Shown here: piece after piece, positions 29,489 through 39,500 of the stretch | How positions within the stretch are numbered: the first letter of the stretch is position 1 | How the letters are laid out: every line of letters begins with the position of its first letter | Assembly (NCBI RefSeq): GCF_900107015.1 | Contig: NZ_FNOI01000004.1 | Location: forward strand, 62,001-126,000 | DNA from: Litoreibacter albidus | Lineage (GTDB): Bacteria; Pseudomonadota; Alphaproteobacteria; Rhodobacterales; Rhodobacteraceae | Length of the DNA stretch: 64,000 nucleotides | Direction: 5' to 3' | Position numbers and translations under genes: made by a program | Notes under the pieces: model-generated | Told to the model about the DNA's origin: nothing | Databases searched by the model: none | The model's input: the letters and a program-made list of their open reading frames with translations, nothing else

Positions 29489-30772
29489 ATGTCTGAACCC
29501 CTTCGCCTTGGCATTGCAGGTCTGGGCACCGTGGGCGTTGGCGTCATACGGATCATCCGCCAGAAAGCCGCACAACTGGAAGCCCGCACAGGCCGCAAGG
29601 TCGTGATCACGGCGGTATCCGCGCGCTCCCAAAAAGATCGCGGCGTCCCTCTGGACGGTTACGCTTGGGAAGCGGACCCCGTGAAGCTGGCGACCCGCGA
29701 CGATGTCGACGTGTTTGTGGAACTCATGGGCGGCGCCGACGGCCCCGCGAAGGAGTCGACAGAGGCCGCGTTGAAAGCGGGCAAGGACGTCGTGACAGCC
29801 AACAAAGCGATGCTTGCGGAGCACGGCCAAGAGTTGGCCCTATTGGCTGAAGGCGAAGGCCGCGTTTTGCGGTTTGAAGCTGCGGTCGCAGGTGGCATCC
29901 CCGTTATCAAAGCATTAACCGAAGGGCTGGCTGGCAACGACATCACGCGCGTAATCGGCGTCATGAACGGCTCTTGCAACTACATCCTGACCCGCATGGA
30001 AAACGCCAACCTCACCTATGAGGAAGCCTTCGCGGAGGCGGACGGGTTGGGCTATCTGGAAGCCGATCCGGAGCTGGACGTGGGCGGCATCGACGCAGCG
30101 CACAAGCTGGCCTTGCTGGCCGCGATCTCGTTCGGAACACAGGTCAAGTTTGACGGCGTGCAGCTAGAGGGCATTGGCCGCGTCACCATCGAGGACATCC
30201 GCCAAGCCGCCGATATGGGCTACAAGATCAAACTCTTGGGCACCGCACAGATGACGGGGCGCGGGTTGGTGCAATCCATGTCGCCATGTCTGGTTCCCGC
30301 CACCTCGCCGCTGGGCCAGCTTGAAGGCGGCACCAACATGGTGGTGCTGGAGGGCGACCACGTCGGGCAAATCGTCCTTCGCGGCGCAGGTGCAGGCGAA
30401 GGCCCGACCGCCTCGGCGGTCATGTCGGACGTTATTGATATCGCGCGCGGGCTGCGCCTGCCGACCTTCGGTCAGCCTGCCAACACACTGAAAACCACCC
30501 CCTCGGCCAACTCCGGCACACCTGCGCCCTATTACTTGCGAATGACGCTGCACGATAAGCCAGGGGCATTGGCCAAGGTCGCAACCTGCTTGGGGGACGC
30601 TGGGGTGTCCATCCACCGCATGCGCCAATACGACCACGTCGACGACAAGGCCCCCGTCCTGATCGTCACGCACACTACGTCGCGTGACGCGCTGGACGCT
30701 GCCTTGACCAAGCTGCCAGCGACGGGCGTTCTCGCCTCGGAGCCAGTGGCGCTTCGCATCGAAGAGGTCTGA
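29489..30772 (+). CDS. hom: Homoserine dehydrogenase
   Basis: NAD(P)H-dependent reduction of aspartate semialdehyde to homoserine on the way to threonine and methionine. The 427-residue protein has an N-terminal Rossmann domain (LGIAGLGTVGVGVIR), the catalytic core with GSCNYILTRM and the substrate segment GLGYLEADPELDVGGIDAAHKLA, and a C-terminal ACT domain (from LRMTLHDKPGALAKV) that usually gives threonine feedback inhibition. The ATG follows GATGGAGCATCCCT. It is read with glpX and recJ in the same direction. Confidence 0.95.
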   Translation: MSEPLRLGIAGLGTVGVGVIRIIRQKAAQLEARTGRKVVITAVSARSQKDRGVPLDGYAWEADPVKLATRDDVDVFVELMGGADGPAKESTEAALKAGKDVVTANKAMLAEHGQELALLAEGEGRVLRFEAAVAGGIPVIKALTEGLAGNDITRVIGVMNGSCNYILTRMENANLTYEEAFAEADGLGYLEADPELDVGGIDAAHKLALLAAISFGTQVKFDGVQLEGIGRVTIEDIRQAADMGYKIKLLGTAQMTGRGLVQSMSPCLVPATSPLGQLEGGTNMVVLEGDHVGQIVLRGAGAGEGPTASAVMSDVIDIARGLRLPTFGQPANTLKTTPSANSGTPAPYYLRMTLHDKPGALAKVATCLGDAGVSIHRMRQYDHVDDKAPVLIVTHTTSRDALDAALTKLPATGVLASEPVALRIEEV

Positions 30773-30855
30773 TCCGGCGGCGCTCAGCTCGCGTCCTTGA
30801 ACCTGCGCCGTCCGCTCGTTAAACGAGATGCAACTGCAAATTGAGGATTTTGTTC

Positions 30856-31824
30856 ATGAGCGTTTCCACCGATCAATTCCAAGACCGTATGTTGTCACTC
30901 GGCCTTGCCCGTGTGTCCGAAGCCGCAGCGCTGGCCTCCGCCAAGCTGATCGGGCGCGGCGACGAGAAAGCCGCTGATCAGGCCGCAGTCAACGCCATGC
31001 GTGAGCAGCTCAACCTGCTCGACATCGCAGGTGTCGTGGTCATCGGCGAAGGGGAGCGCGACGAGGCACCGATGCTCTTTATCGGTGAAGAGGTTGGCAC
31101 AGGAAACGGCCCCGGCGTTGATATCGCGCTTGACCCCCTCGAAGGTACCACCCTTACGGCGAAGGACATGCCGAACGCCCTGACCGTCATTGCAATGGGC
31201 CCGCGCGGCTCCATGCTGCACGCGCCGGACGTCTATATGGACAAGCTGGCCATCGGGCCCGGCTACGCCACGGACACCGTGACCATGGATATGTCGGTCA
31301 AAGAACGCGTCGGGGCTTTGGCAAAGGCAAAAGGATGCGCGGCTGAGGACATCACCGTCTGTGTGCTGGAACGCCCGCGTCATGAGCAAATGATCGAAGA
31401 CATCCGCGCAACCGGCGCTGCGATCCGCCTGATCACCGACGGCGACGTCGCGGGCGTCATGCATTGCGCCGAGGCCGCCACAACAGGCATCGACATGTAT
31501 ATGGGCGAAGGCGGCGCGCCGGAGGGCGTGTTGGCCGCTGCGGCGTTGAAATGCATGGGCGGGCAGATGTACGGCCGTCTGTTGTTCCGCAACGATGACG
31601 AGCGCGGCCGTGCCGCGAAGGCGGGCATCACTGATCTGGCTAAAATCTATACCCGCGACGACATGGTGACCAAGGACGTCATTTTCGCGGCCACCGGTGT
31701 CACCGACGGCTCCATCCTGCATGGCATCCGCCGCGAGGTCGGGTATCTGACCGCCGAGACCATCCTTATGCGCTCCAAAACCGGCTCGGTCCGGCGCATG
31801 ACCTACCGAAATCCGGTCAGCTAA
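30856..31824 (+). CDS. glpX: Class II fructose-1,6-bisphosphatase
   Basis: Hydrolyses fructose-1,6-bisphosphate in gluconeogenesis; 322 residues. The metal-binding blocks GEGERDEAPMLFIGEEVG and DIALDPLEGTTLTA are characteristic of GlpX, and the C-terminal part carries GEGGAPEGVLAAAALKCMG. I chose the ATG at 30856 because TGAGGA lies eight bases upstream; an upstream TTG in frame would place that site inside the coding region. The stop TAA overlaps the recJ ATG as TAATG, so both are one transcript. An odd palindrome CTCGTT-A-AACGAG lies at 30815-30827 upstream. Confidence 0.95.
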   Translation: MSVSTDQFQDRMLSLGLARVSEAAALASAKLIGRGDEKAADQAAVNAMREQLNLLDIAGVVVIGEGERDEAPMLFIGEEVGTGNGPGVDIALDPLEGTTLTAKDMPNALTVIAMGPRGSMLHAPDVYMDKLAIGPGYATDTVTMDMSVKERVGALAKAKGCAAEDITVCVLERPRHEQMIEDIRATGAAIRLITDGDVAGVMHCAEAATTGIDMYMGEGGAPEGVLAAAALKCMGGQMYGRLLFRNDDERGRAAKAGITDLAKIYTRDDMVTKDVIFAATGVTDGSILHGIRREVGYLTAETILMRSKTGSVRRMTYRNPVS

Positions 31825-33578
31825 TGAGCACGGCCTTCCTTGGCGTAGAGCAATCTTTGACGGGCCGCCGTTGGGTCGGCCTGTCAATTGAGCAGACCCG
31901 CCAAGCGGAAGCGATGGCCCAGCAAACAGAGTTGCCACGCCCGTTGTGCGCAACGCTCGCACGTCTCGGTGTTCCGGTTGACGCCGCTGAAAGCTACCTG
32001 ACCCCTGCCCTGCGTGACCTGTTGCCCGATCCATCTGTTCTGAAGGATATGGACGCAGCCGCCGACCGTTTGGCCGATGCCGTGCGCAAGCGTCAGAAGA
32101 TCGCGATTTTCGCCGATTACGACGTCGACGGTGGCTCTTCTGCTGCCCTGCTGATTTGCTGGCTGCGCGACATGGGACTTGCCGCAACCCTCTACATTCC
32201 CGACCGTATCGACGAAGGGTACGGCCCCAACGCACCTGCCATGTCCGGCCTCGCCGCGGATCACGATCTGATCATTTGCGTCGATTGCGGCACGCTATCC
32301 CACGATGCGTTGGCCGCGGCGGTGGGCGCAGATGTCGTCGTGCTGGACCACCACTTGGGCGGCGAGACGCTGCCCCCCGCCGTTGCCGTCGTGAACCCGA
32401 ACCGCCAGGACGAAGACGGCTCTCTGGCCCATCTTTGTGCGGCAGGCGTCGTCTTCCTTTTGCTTGTCGCGACCAACCGCGTGATGCGTGCGGAGCGCCC
32501 CGTGCCGGACCTGATGTCGATGCTCGACTTGGTTGCGCTCGCGACTGTCGCCGATGTCGCGCCACTGGTGGGCGTGAACCGCGCGTTAGTGCGGCAAGGC
32601 CTCAAGGTTATGGCCACACGCCAGCGCGTTGGCTTGCGTGTCCTGTCGGACGTCGCCCGCATGGACACGGCCCCCACGTCCTACCACCTTGGCTTTTTGC
32701 TCGGGCCACGCATCAACGCGGGCGGGCGGATTGGCGCGCCGGATTTGGGGGCGCGCCTGCTCTCAACAGATCAAGAGCACGAGGCCCAAGCCATGGCCGA
32801 ACGCTTGGATGCGCTCAACAGTGAACGGCGCGAGATTGAGAACGCCGTTCGGATCGCGGCACTCGCACAGGCCGAGGAGCGCGGGCTGGATGCACCCTTG
32901 GTCTGGGCGGCAGGCGAAGGCTGGCACCCCGGCGTGGTCGGCATCGTGGCCGCCCGCCTGAAAGAGGCAAGCAACCGCCCCGCTGTGGTGATTGGCTTGG
33001 AAGGCGACGAAGGCAAAGGTTCCGCGCGCTCCGTCACGGGCATAGACCTTGGCGCGCAGATACAACGCCTCGCGGCTGAGGGCTTTCTGATCAAGGGCGG
33101 CGGGCACAAAATGGCCGCTGGGCTGAGCGTGAAGCGCGAGATGCTGGAGCCCGCGATGGCGCGCCTGACGGAGATGATGGAAAAGCAAGGCGCGGGCCTC
33201 TTAGGCCCCTCAGACTTGCGGCTGGACGGGATCATGATGCCCGAGGCAGCCTCCGTCGATTTAATTGAGCTGATTGAACAAGCAGGCCCGTTTGGCGCGG
33301 GGGCCGCTGGTCCGCGATTCGTCTTTCCCGATCAGCGAATCCTTTTCACCAAACCTGTCGGTGACGGACACCTCAAAATCAGCTTCGGCGACGGAAAACC
33401 GTCTAAAATGGATGCGATCGCCTTCGGGGCGTTCAACTCTGACATGGGCCCTGCGCTCGAAGCACACGCGGGGCGGCGCTTTCACCTCGCAGGACGCGTT
33501 GAGATCAACACTTGGCAAGGTCGGCGCTCGGCACAACTACGTCTGGAAGACGCATCGTTGGTGCAATCACCCGCCTAA
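31824..33578 (+). CDS. recJ: Single-strand-specific exonuclease RecJ
   Basis: A 584-residue 5'-3' exonuclease on single-stranded DNA, acting in RecF recombination, base excision and mismatch repair. The DHH phosphoesterase motifs are IAIFADYDVDGGSSAAL (motif I), ICVDCGT (II), VVLDHHLGG (III, the DHH) and NRQDEDGS (IV). A DHHA1 domain with VWAAGEGWHPGVVGIVAARLKE and GGGHKMAAG follows, then an OB-type C-terminal region. It is translationally coupled to glpX. The next feature downstream is tRNA-Glu. Confidence 0.95.
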   Translation: MSTAFLGVEQSLTGRRWVGLSIEQTRQAEAMAQQTELPRPLCATLARLGVPVDAAESYLTPALRDLLPDPSVLKDMDAAADRLADAVRKRQKIAIFADYDVDGGSSAALLICWLRDMGLAATLYIPDRIDEGYGPNAPAMSGLAADHDLIICVDCGTLSHDALAAAVGADVVVLDHHLGGETLPPAVAVVNPNRQDEDGSLAHLCAAGVVFLLLVATNRVMRAERPVPDLMSMLDLVALATVADVAPLVGVNRALVRQGLKVMATRQRVGLRVLSDVARMDTAPTSYHLGFLLGPRINAGGRIGAPDLGARLLSTDQEHEAQAMAERLDALNSERREIENAVRIAALAQAEERGLDAPLVWAAGEGWHPGVVGIVAARLKEASNRPAVVIGLEGDEGKGSARSVTGIDLGAQIQRLAAEGFLIKGGGHKMAAGLSVKREMLEPAMARLTEMMEKQGAGLLGPSDLRLDGIMMPEAASVDLIELIEQAGPFGAGAAGPRFVFPDQRILFTKPVGDGHLKISFGDGKPSKMDAIAFGAFNSDMGPALEAHAGRRFHLAGRVEINTWQGRRSAQLRLEDASLVQSPA

Positions 33579-33680
33579 ATACCAAGGTTTTGGTGCTCTC
33601 GAAATTTTTGTGCACTTTGGTGTCATTTTCCTCTTGCCAGCGCCCCGCACCTTGCCTAAACAGCGCCTCACGATCCCGGT

Positions 33681-33755
33681 GCTCCCTTCGTCTATCGGTT
33701 AGGACGTCAGGTTTTCAACCTGAAAAGAGGGGTTCGATTCCCCTAGGGAGTACCA
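33681..33755 (+). tRNA. tRNA-Glu (anticodon TTC)
   Basis: A 75-base cloverleaf. The acceptor stem GCTCCCT pairs with AGGGAGT (first pair G-U wobble), followed by discriminator A and an encoded CCA. The anticodon stem TCAGG/CCTGA encloses TTTTCAA, giving anticodon TTC. The T arm reads AGGGG-TTCGATT-CCCCT. The 102 bases between recJ and the tRNA contain no frame and presumably its promoter. Confidence 0.95.
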
Positions 33756-33834
33756 GATCGTTTTCTCCGAATTACATGCGAACCAAGACGCGGCACCGAC
33801 TCAGGCGGCGTTTCATGACGTTAAGTCTTGGCGT

Positions 33835-34959
33835 TTACTCCTCGACAATCTGCGCGTCCGCTGGGTCAAATACGGTGTGACAGGCACGCCCCTTGCCCTT
33901 GGATGAGTATAACGCGCGGTCTGCATCTTGCAGCATGCGGTCCGCCATCGGTTTCGCGTAAAAGCTGGAGAGCGTCGTCCCGATACTGGCAGATATACGG
34001 CACACATCGTCACCGTAAGGCACCGGCTGCTCTAGCCGCGAGATAATCCGCCATGCGATTCCCTCAAGCACCGCCAGATCAACGCAGCCCCTGAAAACCA
34101 GCACAAATTCGTCCCCTCCGACCCGTGCCACCAGATCACCGGCGCGTGTCTCGTCCTGCAAAACGCCGGAGACATGTTTCAGCACGTAGTCCCCCGCCCC
34201 ATGCCCGAAGGTATCGTTGACCTGCTTGAAGTAATCCAGATCCAGATGCATTAGCCCGAACGGTTGATCGGACTTTTCAAGCTCGTGCAGAAGTGCGTCC
34301 ATGCTTCGGCGGTTTTGCAGGCCCGTCAACGTGTCGGTAAAGGCCTGCACCTCCGCCGCAACCCGCGCGCCCTCTAACCGCGCGTTAAGGCGTTTGGATT
34401 CCTCCAGCGCAACGGATTTGGCCTCTATCAGATACAGCATGTCGACCGTTGGGTCGGCTGGCGCAAAATCCGCGCCACTCAGGCGATAGCGCTGCACTGC
34501 GTCCACGACATTGACGCCAAGCGACAAGTTGATCAACGCCCCGCGTGATGGCTGCAAGCTGCGCGCGGCTGATCGCTCCGATGTGGGGCGCAGAACAAGG
34601 TCGCTGTCCGACGCCCCACGCCGATCGGGTTGCAGCGGCGGCTGCGCACTAAGGGGCACAAACAAGCCCTTCATGCCCAGCCGATCCCCCTTCCTAAATC
34701 GCGTCCTGATCAGACAGCTTTCATGTTCCAGCAGATCGCTAAAATGGTTGACGTGTAGGGGGCGCTTGATCTCAAACACCTCTAGAAGCCGTTGGCCAAC
34801 CAAATCATCGTTGGGCCGCAACTTCGCCAAAGTCGGCCCCACGGATGCAATATGGCCAGTGGGAGAGATATGCAGATGCATGGGCATCAACGCGCCAAGC
34901 ACATCCTGATCAAAGGGCACATAGCTTGCGGGCGCATCAATCGCTCCCGCGCTGTTCAT
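33835..34959 (-). CDS. Diguanylate cyclase with H-NOX-associated (HNOBA) sensor domain
   Basis: A soluble 374-residue protein. Residues about 20-180 (MPMHLHISPTGHIASVGPTL, later RLGMKGLFVPL) look like a heme-NO-binding-associated PAS-like domain. A short coiled coil (IEAKSVALEESKRLNARLEG) joins it to a GGDEF domain. The signature GGDEF is intact at 281-285 with RAGD (272-275) five residues before it, the inhibitory I-site for c-di-GMP. It should make c-di-GMP from two GTP. Its ATG overlaps the stop of the H-NOX gene as ATGA, so the two proteins are probably made together and interact. No transmembrane segment is seen. Confidence 0.9.
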   Translation of the reverse strand: MNSAGAIDAPASYVPFDQDVLGALMPMHLHISPTGHIASVGPTLAKLRPNDDLVGQRLLEVFEIKRPLHVNHFSDLLEHESCLIRTRFRKGDRLGMKGLFVPLSAQPPLQPDRRGASDSDLVLRPTSERSAARSLQPSRGALINLSLGVNVVDAVQRYRLSGADFAPADPTVDMLYLIEAKSVALEESKRLNARLEGARVAAEVQAFTDTLTGLQNRRSMDALLHELEKSDQPFGLMHLDLDYFKQVNDTFGHGAGDYVLKHVSGVLQDETRAGDLVARVGGDEFVLVFRGCVDLAVLEGIAWRIISRLEQPVPYGDDVCRISASIGTTLSSFYAKPMADRMLQDADRALYSSKGKGRACHTVFDPADAQIVEE

Positions 34960-35558
34960 GACGCACCGGTTTCGGCGATAAGCCCAAAGTCGCGGCCAGA
35001 GCTAAAATCCGCCTCGAACAGCTCCACAGTGACCCACTCCGCCGCCTTTCCATCGCGTGTGGCGCGCGCAAGGTTGAGAACCACCAGCGCACCGTAGTCA
35101 TCCCCCATCGCCCTGAGAATGCCCAGCAGCACTGCGCCAAACCCCGGTTGTCGCGTGTAAAGCACGACGCTGAACGACGTGTGCGAATGAACATCAACTT
35201 CCAACTGCGGCAAATCCAGATCGGGTAAGGCAAGTTTCACGCGGTCATGCAGGTCGTCCAGCGACAACACGAACTCTTCAAAGGTCGTCCCGCCGAAGCG
35301 CAAAAGCCTGCGCACCGGCTCCATCCGGTCGTGGGTCACAAGATAGGCCCCGACGTCTTCAGACACCTGCGCTACCGTGCGCCCAAGATGCGTGGACAGT
35401 GCGGCCAGCACGCTCTCCAGCTGGTCGTCCGGATACATAAGCATAGCCTCGTATTCGCGCAGCTGAAGCCCCGCGTCGTCGACCACCTTTAACCACAGCT
35501 CCTCACCGTAGATGTCCTGTGCAAAGCATTGAAGCGCGCGATGAACCAAGCCGTACAT
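34956..35558 (-). CDS. H-NOX (heme nitric oxide/oxygen-binding) protein
   Basis: A 200-residue stand-alone H-NOX domain (MYGLVHRALQCFAQDIYG; SEDVGAYLV; RRLLRFGGTTFEEFVLSL). His104 in DDLH matches the proximal heme ligand, His102 of the Thermoanaerobacter protein, with an offset of two. The heme-propionate motif Y-x-S-x-R should then be at 133, 135 and 137, but here these are Leu, Thr and Gln. Heme binding may be altered. In other bacteria H-NOX proteins bind NO and control an adjacent diguanylate cyclase or histidine kinase; the coupled cyclase here fits that scheme. The 180 bases upstream hold no gene. Confidence 0.88.
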   Translation of the reverse strand: MYGLVHRALQCFAQDIYGEELWLKVVDDAGLQLREYEAMLMYPDDQLESVLAALSTHLGRTVAQVSEDVGAYLVTHDRMEPVRRLLRFGGTTFEEFVLSLDDLHDRVKLALPDLDLPQLEVDVHSHTSFSVVLYTRQPGFGAVLLGILRAMGDDYGALVVLNLARATRDGKAAEWVTVELFEADFSSGRDFGLIAETGAS

Positions 35559-35738
35559 GTGATGCCTCTCGTCAATTCTGAGGCCACATCTGGCGCAAAA
35601 CTATTAAGGAAAAGCCAAAAACCTCCGGAAAAACCCTAAAAACCTTCACGCTTGCCGGTGCGGCACCAGTCGGCATTCAGCGGACAACCTTCCGTCAAGC
35701 GCCCGAGACCTGTGCCTAAGGCTGCCTTCACCGCAAGC

Positions 35739-36443
35739 TTAACCGGTATGCCCATCAAGCCAGTCAGGCAGGTCCGCCACGCTGTTCAGCACAACATCGG
35801 CATGTGGGGTTAATTCCTCGCGGGTTGCAGGCCCTGTCAGAACACCGACGCAGACCATCCCAGCGGCGCGCCCCGCGTGCAAGTCATGCGTGCTGTCGCC
35901 GATCATGGCGACCTGTGCAGGCTCCAGCCCGCAGTGACGAGAGAACGCCCAGAGCATTTCTGGCGCGGGCTTGCCCCCATAGCCGGAATCGAACCCCAGA
36001 ACGCGGGCGAACCGTCCTTCCAGCCCCAGCGCCCGCACGTGAGCGATGGCGGAGCTTTCCGCGTCATTGGTGGCAACGCCAACGGCCAGCCCCCGCGTGT
36101 CGAACTCATCGAATAGCGCAGACAGCGGGCACGGGGCGACGAGGGGCGCCCGCGCGGCGGCGGCGTTGCCGTGCTCGAGCAGCGCCGCACGCTCCCAATG
36201 CGGCAAGAACGGGAGCAACAAGTCAATCGCCACGTCCGAGGTGCCTGCAATCACGGGACTGCTTGGGTGAAACATTCCCGCCGCCACGTCGTAGCCGATA
36301 GCGTCGCCCATACGCGTCACCAGCGCAGCGTCACCCGCCGCCAACTCCCCCAGAAATCCGGCGGCCCACTGCCCCCATGTCGCGTTAAAATCCAGAAGTG
36401 TCCCGTCCTTATCGAACAGCAAGCCTTTGATCTGCCCCGTCAT
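35739..36443 (-). CDS. HAD-superfamily phosphatase, phosphoglycolate phosphatase-like
   Basis: A 234-residue HAD hydrolase starting MTGQIKGLLFDKDGTLLDF. Motif I is DKDGTL (Asp nucleophile and acid/base Asp), motif II VATND (Thr), motif III the Lys of GGKPAPEM and motif IV MIGDSTHDL. The helical cap between motifs I and II is of the C1 type found in phosphoglycolate phosphatase. It would dephosphorylate a small phosphate ester; 2-phosphoglycolate is the family default, unproven here. GAGAGGAA about ten bases upstream supports this start over a longer frame. It is divergent from the reductive dehalogenase gene. Confidence 0.85.
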   Translation of the reverse strand: MTGQIKGLLFDKDGTLLDFNATWGQWAAGFLGELAAGDAALVTRMGDAIGYDVAAGMFHPSSPVIAGTSDVAIDLLLPFLPHWERAALLEHGNAAAARAPLVAPCPLSALFDEFDTRGLAVGVATNDAESSAIAHVRALGLEGRFARVLGFDSGYGGKPAPEMLWAFSRHCGLEPAQVAMIGDSTHDLHAGRAAGMVCVGVLTGPATREELTPHADVVLNSVADLPDWLDGHTG

Positions 36444-36556
36444 ATCGCGCCCGTTCCTCTCTTGACCCGCTTCCTTCGCTCCGTGACAGTGCCGATGAAC
36501 AGCGGCGAGAACAAGCGTTACACGCCGCGTGCCAACGGAACGATGAAACTGCACCC

Positions 36557-39500
36557 ATGACAAAACTCTTCTCCTACAAAGATCGCCCGGTACATCTGGG
36601 CCCCTACCCGCTGGAAAAGCTGGATCGGGCCAACAGTGTTCAGCTGGATGGGGTACCCGGCATGGAGCAGGTGAGTTTCCGACGCCCAGATGACACGCTA
36701 AGCATCGTTAACGCGATGCAAGACTACCAAGCCATGCTTGACGCCACCCGCGACGGGTTGGTCAAAAAGGAAATCGCTGAAATCCCATCGGACCTGACCG
36801 AACGCGCCAATCATCTAAAGGCCTTTGGGTACTTCTGTGATGCGTCCATGGTCGGCACATGCGCCATCCCGCCTGAGGCATGGTTGGATACCCCGCTGGC
36901 AAATCCGGACGTCGACCGGCTGGCCGAAAAGCTGCGCACGTTGCAGCCGAAAACCTTGGCCGCTGGTATCGACGTGATCATGGCGGGGCTGCGCGAAAGC
37001 ATGCGTGCCTCCCCGCAAGCCTGCGATCATCACACCAATGCGCTTGTGTTTCTTTATGACATGCCCCGCGACCCCGAAACGGGGGAGGATGGCACGGACT
37101 GGTTCAAAGACGCCCAAGACCAACGCGCTTGTCTACGCGGAATGGAAAGCGCGGTAACGCTCGCCTCCTACATCCGAACGCTGGGCTACGATGCGCGGGC
37201 GCATTCCATGGCGGCGACTGACGTGCATCTTGGAAAGCTCGCCGTCGCCGCAGGGCTGAACCGCGCGGATGGGTCCAACCCGTTCCTAGGCACACGGTAC
37301 GGGCTGGCGGTAGTGACCACGACCCTCGCCATGGCCCCCGACGCGCCATTGGCCAGCGCCGCCAAACCCGGGCGCGAATGGCGCTTGGGGCTGGGAAGCC
37401 AAGCCAAAACCGCCCGCACGCATGACCCGTTTGCAAAACGCCGCTTTGCCGATGGCCCGCACCCCTTCGAGACGCTGAAGCGCGTGGACAGCCCGACCAC
37501 CTATATTGACGCGCCGAATGTCGCGCGTGTCCCAAAACGGGCAAACCTGTTCGTGCGCGGCCTGTTCGGCGATATGGGGAAAACTGTGCAGGACGCCACG
37601 AAAAACGGTAACTTCGTACGCAAATCCGCCTCCGCCTTCGCCTTTCGCACCTCGCTTGGTGCGCTGGTCTTACTACAAGACGGCGATGCCGCCCCCGTGC
37701 ACGACAGCACGCGGGACGCCGACCGCAATGCCGCGAACATCAAGGCCCTGCTCTATTGGCTCGGGGTGGATGCCGCAGGCCTTAGCGTCTGCCCCGATTG
37801 GACCTATTACAGCCACGACGCGGCTGGGCAGCCGATCACGCCCTATCATACCAATGCCATTTCCATGGTTATCGACCAAGGCCACGAAACCATGGAGGGC
37901 GCGTCCGGCGACGACTGGATTGCCTGCGCCCAATCCATGCGCGCCTACCTGCGCTTCTCGTTACTGGGCGGCGTTTTGGCGCAGCACTTGCGCAACCTTG
38001 GCTACACCGCCCGCGTGCACTCTTCCATGGACGACGAGGTGCTGCACCCGCCACTGTTGCTACTGTCCGGCTTGGGAGAGGTATCTCGCATCGGCGAAGT
38101 CATCCTGAACCCGTTCCTTGGCCCCCGCCTGAAATCCGGCGTTGTCACCACGAACATGCCGATGACGCATGACAAGCCCATCGACTTCGGCCTGCAAAAG
38201 TTCTGCGATGCCTGCAACAAATGCGCCCGCGAGTGCCCGTCGGGCGCGATCACCGCAGGGCCGAAGCTGATGTTCAACGGCTATGAAATCTGGAAGTCAG
38301 ATAGCCAGAAATGTACGACCTACCGTGTCAGCCAGAAGAACGGCGCAATGTGCGGGCGCTGCATGAAAACCTGCCCGTGGAATCTGGAAGGTCTGTTCTC
38401 CGAGGCCCCATTTCGCAAACTGGCCATGACAGTCCCGCAGGCCGCCAAAGCCTTGGCCAAGCTCGACGACATGGCCGGTCAGGGTCAAATTAACGCCGTG
38501 AAAAAGTGGTGGTGGGATCTGGAGATGGTTGACGATGGCGCCTACCGCCCGTCGCCCCATCCGGTGAACGCGCGCGGTCTGCAAACCGATTTGGAACTGC
38601 GCTACGAGGATCAGACACTCGCCGTCTATCCCGCGCCGCTAGCACCGCCGCCCTATGCCTACCCCTACCCCATGGACCGCGAAGCCGGCATCGCCGCGTA
38701 TGAGGCCATGATCCCAGCGGCAGAGCACAAAGCGCGCCGTGCGGCAGGACAACCAACAGAGCACATCTACACCGCCGACCAAACAGAGAGCCCTGTTCTG
38801 GGCGTGATCATCTCGAAAGTAGAAAAGCTGAGCGGTGGCGTGACGAAGTACGAGTTTTCCATGCCCGACGGCTCCGACATGCCACCAGTGGAGGCTGGCG
38901 CCCACATTGACGTTGTCGTCGCCCCCGAATTCTTGCGGCAATACTCGCTGTCCGGCGACCCTGCGGACCGAAGCAAATATCAGATCGCGGTTCTGCGCGA
39001 AGATGGCGGGCGTGGCGGCTCCAAACTGATGCACCGCGTCTTTGAAGAAGGCCGCCGTGTCCACATCTCCAAACCGATCAACCACTTCCCCCTGATCGAA
39101 GACGCCTCTTTTAGTTACTTGATGGGCGGCGGAATCGGCGTCACACCAATGATCGCCATGGCGCATCGCTTGCATGCCTTGGGCCGCGACTTCGCGGTCC
39201 ATTACTCGTGCTCTACACGCGAAGGCGCAGGTTTCATCGGCGATCTGTCCGCGATGCCGTGGTCCGACAAAGTCCATTATCACTTCTCTGACGAAGGCTC
39301 GCGCTGCGACCTAACGGCAACGCTGAAACCCCGCACCAACGCACATGTCTACACCTGCGGCCCAGAGGCCTATATGAACGCCGTTATGGACACCGCAGAG
39401 GTTAACGGCTTCCCAGAAGACACGCGCCACTTGGAGTTCTTCTCGGTCCCAGAGCAGCCGGACTATGTGAACCACGACTTCACCCTCCGGCTGGCGCAAT

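Noticed and set aside
30895-32235. 446-codon minus-strand frame opposite glpX and recJ
   Set aside because: Composition and lack of motifs are typical of a GC-rich antisense shadow; glpX and recJ are certain.
33579-33680. Gene or specific promoter between recJ and tRNA-Glu
   Set aside because: No frame with a start signal, and no hexamer pair clear enough to name.
35559-35738. FNR/NnrR-type box upstream of the H-NOX gene
   Set aside because: I looked for a TTGAT-N4-ATCAA pattern and found none.
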